Shown here in pieces: positions 34,291 to 42,478 of a stretch of 64,000 nt of DNA; the first letter of the stretch is position 1, and each line of letters opens with the position of its first letter. The stretch covers positions 2,046,001 to 2,110,000 of the forward strand of contig NZ_CP073577.1 in assembly GCF_018205975.1 (NCBI RefSeq). The letters are read 5' to 3'. Under the pieces are notes generated by a model. It saw only the letters and a program-made list of their open reading frames with translations, was not told the DNA's origin and ran no database searches. The translations under genes and the position numbers were made by a program. The DNA comes from Erythrobacter sp. JK5. Its GTDB lineage: Bacteria > Pseudomonadota > Alphaproteobacteria > Sphingomonadales > Sphingomonadaceae.

Positions 34291-36110
34291 GCAGCAACCT
34301 CCCCTTGCAGCTTGGTGTGAAAATGCGATTCGGTGAAGGAATTGACGGTCACGAAGCCCGACAGGAACCGTTCCACCACCGCGGTGAACAGGAACATCCG
34401 CGCCTGGTCGAACGCGGCATCGTCCAGCTCGATCGAAACCTTGAGTCCGCGCGCCAGAGCCATCCGCCCGAGGCCGGGCACCCTGCGGGTCACATGCTCC
34501 CCCTTGACCGACACGATCCCATCGATCTGGGACCGCATCACCGGATCGTCCGGCCGCCCGTACAGCGCGAGGTGGTTGCGCAGGATTTCGCCGTCCTTGC
34601 CCTCTTCACCGACCAGCGTCGCGTAATTGGGCGTGAGGTGTCCGATGATCCGCCAGGCCGCATCGCCCAGCCCCAGCGGCGGCAACGGCGCGCTGGGCGA
34701 ACGCACCACCTTGATCGCGCGAACGGGAATTCCCCCTGCCGTAAGGTGACTGTCGCCCCCGAACTTGAGCTCCATCGGCAATTCGCGATTGGTGACCAGC
34801 GCGCGCAGCGCAAGATCGTGAATATCGTCGAGTCGCGAGGGATCGCCCGGACTTGTCAGCGAGATGTATGTCTCGGTCCCGATATAGTCCTCGCGCCCGC
34901 GCAGCCGCCGTTCCTTGCGCGACAGGCGGCGCATGCTGATGTTGGTGGTGAAGAACAACGCCGAGCGATAATCGTAAAGCAGCGATCCGAACGCATAGAG
35001 CGGCGCGACATCGCGCGGATCCTGGTTCGCACGGTCATAGGCCTGGACCTTGAGCAGGCGATAGATCTCGAAATCGAGCGGACCGTCGCGATCGGCGACA
35101 ACTTTGAACTCGTGCTCGGTATCGCTGTACGGAATCCGGCTGAGTTGTTTTTCGAACAGGTTGATCGCCGGGGTGGCGTAGAGCCTGAAATTGCGCTCGC
35201 CGACCGATTGCACCAGTATGTCCGACGAGCGCGAGAACAGGAACGTGATCTCGACCGCCTTGCCGGACAGCGCGAACGCCTTGCGCAGCGAACGCAGCCG
35301 GACGAAGCGGAAGCGCTCGGGACAGGCGAAATATTCGGTCAGGGTGCGATATGCGGAAAGCGTCCGCCCGTCGGAAGGCAGCAGGCTGCAGTCGTCGTCG
35401 AATCCGTGCTGCAGCGGTGTGTCGAGCAGCGCGTATTCATCGCCGGTCGAGTCGCGCGGGCGCGCTACCACCCCGATCGTTTCGCCCACCATCTGGCGTA
35501 GCAATTCGTTGGGTACGCCTTCGCCGCCGTCGAGATAGATGTCGATCTCGTCGCATTCGACCGCCGACAGATCGATGCCCTCCTGCGGTTCGAACCGCAG
35601 GGTCAGCGCCGCCTGCGCGCGCACTCCGGCCTTGGCCGCGAATTTCGATGCCGCCGCACGACTCCCGACATACTCGGCCGAGGTCAGCCTGACCGGCCAG
35701 AGCGTGACTTCGTGCCCGGTTTCGAAGAACACCGGGGTCCTCGAACTGCCGGGTGGCTCTGCGGTCAGTCGGGTCCGGCGCGCGACCTTGTGCCCGGTGA
35801 GCAAACCCGGATCCCCCGGCGTCGGTTCGAACGCGGCGATGCAGATCGACGGCGTCGGCGCGAGATAATGCGGCTGCACCGCCTGCAGCAGGTGCTGCGT
35901 AAATTCGGGAAACTGATCGTTGATCTTGAGATGGACGCGGCTCGAAAGAAAGGCCACGCCTTCGAGCAACCGTTCGACGTAGGGATCGCGATCGGTGCTG
36001 TTGAGGCCCAGCCGGGTGGCCACGGTTTCGTGGTTTTCAGCGAATTCGAGCGATTGCGCCCTGAGGTATTCGAGCTCGGCTTCGTAGTATTCGATCAGCC
36101 GGGGATCCAT
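34254..36110 (-). CDS. tssF: T6SS baseplate protein TssF
   Basis: A 618-residue protein. The N-terminus carries the family signature YYEAELEYLRAQSLEFAENH, DPYVERLLEGVAFLSSRVHL and FPEFTQHLLQAVQPHYLAPT. This is the VasA/ImpG family, the large wedge component. The ATG shares its first base with the last base of the TssE stop (TAATG), so they are tightly coupled. Confidence 0.94.
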   Translation of the reverse strand: MDPRLIEYYEAELEYLRAQSLEFAENHETVATRLGLNSTDRDPYVERLLEGVAFLSSRVHLKINDQFPEFTQHLLQAVQPHYLAPTPSICIAAFEPTPGDPGLLTGHKVARRTRLTAEPPGSSRTPVFFETGHEVTLWPVRLTSAEYVGSRAAASKFAAKAGVRAQAALTLRFEPQEGIDLSAVECDEIDIYLDGGEGVPNELLRQMVGETIGVVARPRDSTGDEYALLDTPLQHGFDDDCSLLPSDGRTLSAYRTLTEYFACPERFRFVRLRSLRKAFALSGKAVEITFLFSRSSDILVQSVGERNFRLYATPAINLFEKQLSRIPYSDTEHEFKVVADRDGPLDFEIYRLLKVQAYDRANQDPRDVAPLYAFGSLLYDYRSALFFTTNISMRRLSRKERRLRGREDYIGTETYISLTSPGDPSRLDDIHDLALRALVTNRELPMELKFGGDSHLTAGGIPVRAIKVVRSPSAPLPPLGLGDAAWRIIGHLTPNYATLVGEEGKDGEILRNHLALYGRPDDPVMRSQIDGIVSVKGEHVTRRVPGLGRMALARGLKVSIELDDAAFDQARMFLFTAVVERFLSGFVTVNSFTESHFHTKLQGEVAAWPPRIGTREPI

Positions 36111-36640
36111 TATTCGCGCACCTCGACGGTCAGACTTTCCAGATCGATGTCGGTCTTGAGCCGGATCGGCATCAGCTGCGGCCCGCCGAGAATCTCTCCT
36201 TCGATCAGGAAGCTTACCTTCCCGGGGCTGTCGGCCCGGCCCTGCGGCTCGACACGCAGGGTCTTGGGATCGAGCCGAGGCTCAAATCGGCGGATCGCGC
36301 GGCGGATTTCGCGCGCCTGTTCACGCTCGGAAGCGATGCCGTGCGAACGCCCGGCAAAATCGCGCACACCGAAATTGACTACGGAATCGCGCACCCGCGG
36401 ATGGTTGGAAAGGTCCTGCGCCGACTCGAACGAAATCGTGTTGAGCAGCCACACGAGATCGCGCTTGATCGAGGCGCGGAGCGATTTCTCGGTGAAGCGC
36501 TCGACATTGGCGACCGCGAAATTGCGGAAATCCTCGCGCGCGACGGTCGGCATGTCGTTCTCCGCCGACAAACCGCCGAAATCGTTGCCCGAAACCAGCT
36601 TGTCGAACAGTGTGGGTGTCAGGCGGACCTTTGCGGGCAT
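36110..36640 (-). CDS. tssE: T6SS baseplate protein TssE (gp25-like)
   Basis: A 176-residue protein of the gp25/lysozyme-like family: LFDKLVSGN near the N-terminus and, at the C-terminus, the conserved EPQGR then VSFLIEGEIL. The block RDLVWLLNTISFESAQDLSN and RVRDSVVNFGVRDFAG is typical. The start ATG 36640 follows the TagJ stop by 2 bases. TssE seeds sheath assembly on the baseplate. Confidence 0.9.
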   Translation of the reverse strand: MPAKVRLTPTLFDKLVSGNDFGGLSAENDMPTVAREDFRNFAVANVERFTEKSLRASIKRDLVWLLNTISFESAQDLSNHPRVRDSVVNFGVRDFAGRSHGIASEREQAREIRRAIRRFEPRLDPKTLRVEPQGRADSPGKVSFLIEGEILGGPQLMPIRLKTDIDLESLTVEVRE

Positions 36641-36642
36641 GG

Positions 36643-37434
36643 TCAGTCGCTGCGGAATTCGACCTTGCGCAGCTGCTGCAAGGGCAGTTCCGATCCATCG
36701 GAAAAGGCGAACAGGCGGTGGCCAAGATAGTGGCCCGTATGATCGTCGCCGGCCCACACGGTCGCGGTGCCGCGCACCACACCGGGATCGTCGGCAGCGT
36801 CGCTTCCGGGATAGCGGGCGGGGATGAACCCGGCCACGCGGGCTCCCTGCCTGATGCCGAATTCGGCCGGGGTCCAGATCGTGTCGCGCAGATCCTGCGC
36901 CTCGTTGATCGTCAGCGATTCGAGCTCCGAAAACGGGATCAGGCCGTAACGGCCTGCGATGATCGCTTCGGTGACCGGCCCGAACCGCGGATCGGCATCC
37001 GCGATCCAGTCGAATTCGATACCGGCGTCGGTAGTGCCGGCACTGGTCGGTGCCGCATCGAACGCCTCGGCATAAAGCGCATCGGCGTCCGCCGCGCCCT
37101 GCTGGCGCGCCTGGATCGCCTTGGCGAGCGTTTCGCCCCACTCGATCTTGGCGAGGATGGGTGCAGGCTCTTCGCCTGCAAAAACCTTTGCGCGGTGCTC
37201 CTCGGCATCCATGCACTGGTTGTAGGCAACCGCGAGCATGCGCGCTTCCGGGTCCAGCTTGGCTATGGTTTCCAGCTGGGCCTTGGCGCGTTCATATTCA
37301 CCGAGCAGCGCAAAAATCTGGAAGAGGAACATGCGAACCGGGATGTCTCCCGGATTCGCACGCACCTCTTCGATCAGCTGCTTGCGAGCACCGCCGATAT
37401 CGCCGGCGGCGAGCAATTCATCAGCTTGTGGCAT
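36643..37434 (-). CDS. tagJ: T6SS accessory protein TagJ (ImpE)
   Basis: A 263-residue protein with an N-terminal TPR-like helical region (MPQADELLAAGDIGGARKQL, RMFLFQIFALLGEYERAKAQ) and the ImpE C-terminal domain (FDWIADADPRFGPVTEAI, LRDTIWTPAEFGIRQG). In other bacteria TagJ binds the N-terminus of the sheath protein TssB and may modulate ClpV recycling. It lies between Hcp and TssE. Confidence 0.85.
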   Translation of the reverse strand: MPQADELLAAGDIGGARKQLIEEVRANPGDIPVRMFLFQIFALLGEYERAKAQLETIAKLDPEARMLAVAYNQCMDAEEHRAKVFAGEEPAPILAKIEWGETLAKAIQARQQGAADADALYAEAFDAAPTSAGTTDAGIEFDWIADADPRFGPVTEAIIAGRYGLIPFSELESLTINEAQDLRDTIWTPAEFGIRQGARVAGFIPARYPGSDAADDPGVVRGTATVWAGDDHTGHYLGHRLFAFSDGSELPLQQLRKVEFRSD

Positions 37435-37458
37435 GACATCTCAGGACGCGAGCGCGCC

Positions 37459-37941
37459 TTAGCCAGCCTTGTTGAGCAATACGTCGAAGAAGCCTTCGAC
37501 CTTGCCTTTCGACGTGCCCTTTTCATCGCGCTGATCGTAGATCTGCTTGATCTTCGCGTAGGTCAGGCTGCCGCTTTCGTCGGCCATTTGCGAGGCCGAG
37601 AAATTGTAGGTGTTGATGACGACGTTATCGAGTTCGTATTTCAGGAAATCGATCTTCTTGTCGTCGCCGACATTCGACTGGAACGAAATTACGCCCTTGG
37701 GAATGACCTTGCCGGAGGCACACGCCTTGAACAAGGACACCGACGTTTTGTCGACTTCCTTGGTGAAGGCGATGTCACCCATATTGGCCTGGCCCTTCGA
37801 GACGGTTTTCGAAGCATTGTTGTACGACGACGAGTTGAAAGCGGAAAAGCTGCAACTGGACAGCTTGATCTCTTTCTCGTGGCCATCGTCTGTCGCTTCG
37901 CCCTCAATGCCGTCAAGCTTGAGGAATGACGAGACTTCCAT
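37459..37941 (-). CDS. hcp: T6SS inner-tube protein Hcp (TssD)
   Basis: A 160-residue protein of the Hcp family: FLKLDGIEGEATDDG near the start and YNFSASQMADESGSLTYAKI near the end. Six copies form each ring of the tube. The start is preceded by GGAG at 8 bases. An Hcp gene inside the main operon is usual. No C-terminal effector extension. Confidence 0.92.
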   Translation of the reverse strand: MEVSSFLKLDGIEGEATDDGHEKEIKLSSCSFSAFNSSSYNNASKTVSKGQANMGDIAFTKEVDKTSVSLFKACASGKVIPKGVISFQSNVGDDKKIDFLKYELDNVVINTYNFSASQMADESGSLTYAKIKQIYDQRDEKGTSKGKVEGFFDVLLNKAG

Positions 37942-37987
37942 TTCATTTCTCCATTAATTCGAGTGAATTAGTGAAACCCAGGCAAGG

Positions 37988-39481
37988 TTATCCTTGTCCT
38001 TGGGGAAGCTGCGACACCATACTGACGCTCACATCCATGCCTTCCAACTGGTGGTGCGGCACGAACAGGAAGCGACTCTTGTAGTAGCCCGGATTCTCGG
38101 GATCCGCTTCTACTGTGACTTCGGCCCGCTTGAGCGGCAAGCGTGCCTTTGTTTCTTCCGACGACGAATCCGGATCCGCCGTCACGTACTGGTGAACCCA
38201 GTCGCTCAGATCGGCCTGCAATTGCGGGCCTTCGCGCGTTCCGCCGACCCAGTCGCGCACCATGCACTTGAGATAGTGCGCAAACCGGCAGCTTGCGAAC
38301 AAATAGGGCAGGCGTGCCGCCAGCCGGGCGTTCGCGGTGGCGTTGGGATCGTCGTATTTCGCGGGCTTGTGCACGGTCTGCGCGCCGATGAAGGTCGCGT
38401 CGGTCGTGCCCTTGCGGTGGATCAGCGGCAGCAGGCCAAGCTCGGACAGCTCGGCTTCGCGGCGATCCGAAATCGCCACTTCGGTCGGGCATTTCTGGTC
38501 GACTCCGCCTTCGTCGGTGGGGAAAGTCGCCATCGGCAGGTCGTTGACCGTGCCGCCCGATTCCACCCCGCGGATCCGGGTGCACCAGCCGTATTCGCGG
38601 AACGCGGCGTTGATGCGCACGCCCATCGCATAGGCGGAATTGACCCACAGATGCTTGTCGTGTTCGCCGTTGGTGACTTCCTCGAACTCGAACTCCTCGA
38701 TCGGGTTGTCCTTCATCGAGTAGGGCTGGCGACCGAGAATGCGCGGCATCGTCAGCGCCAGATACTTGCTGTCGTCGGACTTGCGGAACGCGTTCCACGC
38801 CTGGTGCTCGGTCGTGTCGAAGCGATTGGCGAGATCGCGCGGATCGGACACTTCGGTCCAGTCGTCCATCCCGATCAGGTTCGAATCCGCCGCCGCGATC
38901 ATCGGTGCATGCGCGGCCGCCCCGATCCGGGCCAGGCCCTTCATGATGTTGAGGTCCTTGGACGTGTGATCGAACTGCAGATCGCACACGAACGCGCCGT
39001 ACGGCGTGCCGCCGAGCTGGCCGAATTCATGCTCGTAGATCTTCTTGAACAGCGGGCTCTGGTCCCACGCAGTTCCGCGATATTGCTTGAACATCGAGGA
39101 CAGTTCGGACCGGCTGATGTTGAGCACGCGGATCTTCAGATCCTGCCCGGTCTCGCTCCCCGAAACGAGGTAATCGAGACCACGCCATGCCGATTCCAGC
39201 TCCTGGAATTCGGGATGATGCATGATCGCGTTCATCTGGTCCGAAAGCTTGCGGTCGATTTCGGCGACCATCCGGTCGACGGTGGAGAAGACGTCGTCGC
39301 CCATCTTCACGGCACCCGACAGCGCCTGTTGCGCCAGGGTGGCAACCGCTTCCTTGATCTTGTCGCGGCTATCGTCCGTCCGCGGCTTGAAATCGCGCTG
39401 GATCAGTTCGGAGAAATCGTCGAACGCGATCGCCTCCTGAGCTTCCTGCCCTTCCTTCAGTTTGCCCGCATCAGTCGCCAT
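37988..39481 (-). CDS. tssC: T6SS sheath large subunit TssC
   Basis: A 497-residue protein. Family blocks include LESAWRGLDYLVSGSETG, SLLFKKIYEHEFGQLGG-like (SPLFKKIYEHEFGQLGGTPY) and RFAHYLKCMVRDWVGG. It forms the contractile sheath with TssB. A Shine-Dalgarno GGAGG precedes ATG 39481. Only one tssC is present; some alphaproteobacterial clusters have two. Confidence 0.95.
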   Translation of the reverse strand: MATDAGKLKEGQEAQEAIAFDDFSELIQRDFKPRTDDSRDKIKEAVATLAQQALSGAVKMGDDVFSTVDRMVAEIDRKLSDQMNAIMHHPEFQELESAWRGLDYLVSGSETGQDLKIRVLNISRSELSSMFKQYRGTAWDQSPLFKKIYEHEFGQLGGTPYGAFVCDLQFDHTSKDLNIMKGLARIGAAAHAPMIAAADSNLIGMDDWTEVSDPRDLANRFDTTEHQAWNAFRKSDDSKYLALTMPRILGRQPYSMKDNPIEEFEFEEVTNGEHDKHLWVNSAYAMGVRINAAFREYGWCTRIRGVESGGTVNDLPMATFPTDEGGVDQKCPTEVAISDRREAELSELGLLPLIHRKGTTDATFIGAQTVHKPAKYDDPNATANARLAARLPYLFASCRFAHYLKCMVRDWVGGTREGPQLQADLSDWVHQYVTADPDSSSEETKARLPLKRAEVTVEADPENPGYYKSRFLFVPHHQLEGMDVSVSMVSQLPQGQG

Positions 39482-39548
39482 GTAATCCTCCGTATCCCAC
39501 CGTATTCACCGCACAGCCCATTGAACGGGCCGTGACCGGAACAGGTGC

Positions 39549-40088
39549 TTACTCCTCGGTTTCCGCCGCGTCGGCCGTGGCCTCGCCTTCGGCCTCGCTC
39601 TTCGCTTTCGCTTCGCTCAACGCCTTCAACAGGTTCTCGTCCTTGAGCACCTTGTCGAGCAGTTCGGTCGCGTTCTGCTTGCCATCCATCATGATGAGGA
39701 GGTCGTTGAGCTGCTGGCGCGCCTCGAGCAGCTTGGCCAGCGCCGGAACGTTTTGGGCAATCTTGCCGGGCTCGAAATCGTCCATCTTCTTGAACGTGAG
39801 GTCCACACCAAGCTTGCCTTCGCCTTCGATCTCGTTGTCGACGAGGAAGGCGGCGCGCGGCGAAATGGCCGCCATGCGCTTGTCGAAATTGTCGATATCG
39901 AATTCCGAGAACTCGCGGTCCTTCAGGTCCTTCTTGGCGACTTCGCTCTTGCCCGAAAGGTCGGACATGACACCCATCACGAATGGCAGTTCGACCGACT
40001 TGCGGGCCCCGTAGGTTTCGACATCGTACGAGATATGCACGCGCGGCGAACGATTCCGGCTAATGAATTTCTGCCCTGAATCTGCCAT
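39549..40088 (-). CDS. tssB: T6SS sheath small subunit TssB
   Basis: A 179-residue protein with the TssB signature: RVHISYDVETYGARKSVELP, GVMSDLSGKS and FDKRMAAISPRAAFLVDNEI. The C-terminal 25 residues are acidic and Ala/Glu-rich. A strong GGGGGAAG precedes ATG 40088. Followed at 67 bases by TssC. Confidence 0.95.
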   Translation of the reverse strand: MADSGQKFISRNRSPRVHISYDVETYGARKSVELPFVMGVMSDLSGKSEVAKKDLKDREFSEFDIDNFDKRMAAISPRAAFLVDNEIEGEGKLGVDLTFKKMDDFEPGKIAQNVPALAKLLEARQQLNDLLIMMDGKQNATELLDKVLKDENLLKALSEAKAKSEAEGEATADAAETEE

Positions 40089-40188
40089 TGAGACTTCCCC
40101 CTTCAGCTGGTTGCAGTTCCGGGAACGCCGAAACCGCCGTCAATTCGACTCGGACGCGAACCCGGGAAGTTTTTGTTATTAATGAGCA

Positions 40189-41211
40189 TCATTCCATATC
40201 ATCCCGCTCAAGCAAAACGTTTTTCGCATCATCGACGCTGTTGGGAACGATGTCTTCGAGTATCTCCATGAAATCCTTGGTAACCCAGCCGCGCAGCCGC
40301 GCAACTGCAACCTTGAGCGGATGCCCCGGTTCGGCCCGCATGTAATATTGTTCGACCGCGGTCAGGGCCTTGATCACGTCATCGCGCGAGCGCACCGCGC
40401 CTCCGAACGCGGCCCCGCCATCTCCGATCGGGCCTGCCGCATCGCCTGACCCGGCGTCCTCGCCTCCGTCGCCGTCGTCTCCCGAATCGAGCCCGGCGAG
40501 CTTGGCGAAAGCGGTTTGCACCACCTCGATGAAGTCGCGCGTGGTCGAAAAATCGGGAACCTCGGCTTCGCCCTTCTCGCGCAGCGCGGTCTCGATCCGG
40601 TCGATCGAAGCCTGATAGGACGCCAGCAGATCGACGATCGCGGCCTTGCCGTCGTCATCCATCTGGTCGAGCATCCGCATGATCTCGGGGTAGGCTTCGG
40701 CAGAAGCGCCCAGGTCCTCGGCTTCGCGCAGCTGGTCGGCGGTCACCCGCGAGCGCCCGTCGTCCAGTATCGGCAGCTCGAGAAACGGCAGCGCGAACGC
40801 GCCGCGCTTGGCCAGATCCTCGCAGATCAGCGGACGGCCAGCCGGGCCGTAATCGCCGTCCGGCGTGGGATAGACGTGGTCCCAGTGATCCTCGAGCAAG
40901 CCGGCCGCGTATTGCAGGCCGCGATCGACGACAGCCGGATCGCGCATGACGAACCCGCACCGGGCGTACGCCACGCCGAGAAACAGATCCTTGGTCTTGT
41001 CGCTCAGTTCCTCGATCAGCGCGAGAATCTCTTCCCAGTCGACCGGAGCCGGCTCGGGATCGCCCTCTTCCAGTTCGACGACCTTGGCGTCGATCGGGAA
41101 GTTGATTTCAAACGCGGTACGGAGCCGGTCGAATTCGAGGCTCTCGTCCATGTCTTCGCCGGCCGGAGCATCGTCCGACACCGGCGCCAGCAATTCCTCA
41201 AGCGATTTCAC
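40189..41211 (-). CDS. tssA: T6SS cap/baseplate coordinator TssA
   Basis: A 340-residue protein, ImpA N-terminal type. The signature near the N-terminus is APAGEDMDESLEFDRLRTAF with DWEEILALIEELSDKTKDLF. A helical middle and a C-terminal region with MRAEPGHPLKVAVARLRGWV follow. GTG 41211 (behind GGGGG, short spacing) is chosen because it starts directly before the family N-terminus; earlier frames add unlikely residues. TssA primes baseplate and sheath assembly. Confidence 0.9.
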   Translation of the reverse strand: MKSLEELLAPVSDDAPAGEDMDESLEFDRLRTAFEINFPIDAKVVELEEGDPEPAPVDWEEILALIEELSDKTKDLFLGVAYARCGFVMRDPAVVDRGLQYAAGLLEDHWDHVYPTPDGDYGPAGRPLICEDLAKRGAFALPFLELPILDDGRSRVTADQLREAEDLGASAEAYPEIMRMLDQMDDDGKAAIVDLLASYQASIDRIETALREKGEAEVPDFSTTRDFIEVVQTAFAKLAGLDSGDDGDGGEDAGSGDAAGPIGDGGAAFGGAVRSRDDVIKALTAVEQYYMRAEPGHPLKVAVARLRGWVTKDFMEILEDIVPNSVDDAKNVLLERDDME

Positions 41212-41233
41212 GAGCCCCCATATCCCTGTCGAA

Positions 41234-41974
41234 TCAGTCGACAATAACGGCTTCGACCCGTTGGTTGACCCGGTCGGTCGGCTTGGTGTCGTCCAGCGGT
41301 TGCGCGCTGCCATAGCCTTCCGATAGCAGCTGGTCGGCGTTGACTCCGGCCTCAATCAGCGCTTCGCGGACTGCGGCGGCACGCGCCTGGGACAGCGGCA
41401 GGTTGATCGTATCGCTGCCGGTCGCGCTGGCATGCCCTTCGATCCGCAGTTTCAGCGGCTTGCCGGCGGTCTGCGATTCCTGGAGCACCTGCACCAGGCT
41501 GGCGATTTCCGATTTCGCCGCCTCGGTAAGCTTCGACGAACTGGTCGCGAAGGTCACCAGCAATTGCGAGCGCCCGCTCATCTTGGCCTTGATCTCGTCG
41601 GTCACCTCGACCGCAGGGGCTGCGGTGACGCCGCGACCGGCGGTGCGCGTGGCGGGGATGCTGCGAGCGCGCGTGACGCGGCTCGAACGGTTCGCCGACT
41701 CGACTCGGCGCGAAGCAGTCGGACTGGTGACTGCTGCCGTCGTAGCCCGGCGCGCGGCGCGGATATCGGCCGATCCCATCAGGCCGCTGCGCGATTCCTG
41801 GCCATCGATGGTTTCGGGCTCGCGCTCGTCTTCGGCTGCAGCGACTTCGCCGCAGATATCGAGCAGGTCGCAACGCATCTGCGCGACACGCTCGGGATCG
41901 GCTTGCTGCGCGCTGGCAGCCGACGAGGCACCCAACGCGATTGCAACAGTCAGAATTGATACGGAAAATTTCAT
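41234..41974 (-). CDS. periplasmic OmpA-family peptidoglycan-binding protein
   Basis: A 246-residue protein with a signal peptide (ending ASAQ). A low-complexity Arg/Ser/Thr-rich middle leads to an OmpA-like domain (about 135-246): LLVTFATSSSKLTEAAKSEI, LRIEGHASATG, LSQARAAAVREALIEAGV and NQRVEAVIVD. It has the Asp/Arg-type peptidoglycan ligands in part. It is the first gene of the leftward operon, so it is probably T6SS-specific, in addition to the OmpA domain fused to TssL. Confidence 0.8.
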   Translation of the reverse strand: MKFSVSILTVAIALGASSAASAQQADPERVAQMRCDLLDICGEVAAAEDEREPETIDGQESRSGLMGSADIRAARRATTAAVTSPTASRRVESANRSSRVTRARSIPATRTAGRGVTAAPAVEVTDEIKAKMSGRSQLLVTFATSSSKLTEAAKSEIASLVQVLQESQTAGKPLKLRIEGHASATGSDTINLPLSQARAAAVREALIEAGVNADQLLSEGYGSAQPLDDTKPTDRVNQRVEAVIVD

Positions 41975-42478
41975 CACACAGCTCCACAAAGCAGCGCGCC
42001 CCTAAAGCTGGGAGCGCAGATTTCTACATGCGGCCGGCGGGGCCTCTGAACGACCCTCTGCAATTACCATAGGGGTATCAGCTTGTGCCCTCCGAGACAA
42101 GTTGAACGAGCCCTCCGCGCCGCAGTGCGTCGGCGGTGTCCCAAATCAAGCCATTCGCGCCGCAAAACTGAAAGCGGTGAAACCGATCCGACCCTGCTTG
42201 TAAAGCAGTATCAGGAATTTAGTTTACAGTAATCAGTCGATTACAGCGCACGAAACCCTGCAGGTCGGCCCGACATGCGCGGAAAGGTCCCTGGGCAGGG
42301 ACTTTCGCTGCATCGCCACCGTCCCCGTGCCGACGAATACGATTCTCTTTGCTTGTGAAATGGAGCGCTTATTGCTTATCTATAGGCAACCGATTGGCGT
42401 GTTTGGCGCCCCCATCGCAATGGGCAGGACGTAACGGCGTCCTCAGGTCGCAAGCTCAAATGGTTCATGGAGACCAAT
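41975..42478. promoter_or_regulatory. divergent control region between OmpA/TssA operon and VgrG
   Basis: About 500 bases without a gene. Features: a perfect inverted repeat GTAATC-AGTC-GATTAC at 42229-42244; a 9-bp stem hairpin with a 4-base loop at 42284-42305 (one G-T pair); a promoter-like TTGTGA (42353-42358), 17 bases, TTATCT (42376-42381) oriented towards VgrG; and a palindrome CCCAT-CGCA-ATGGG (42411-42424) with the same CCCC-8 bases-GGG core as the palindromes before the sensor kinase. GGAG at 42469-42472 is the VgrG ribosome-binding site. Confidence 0.55.

Noticed and set aside
42069..42078. ATAGGGGTAT half-site, also ATACCCC at 56651-56657
   Set aside because: A 7-10 base match occurs by chance in 64 kb; there is no symmetrical partner half.
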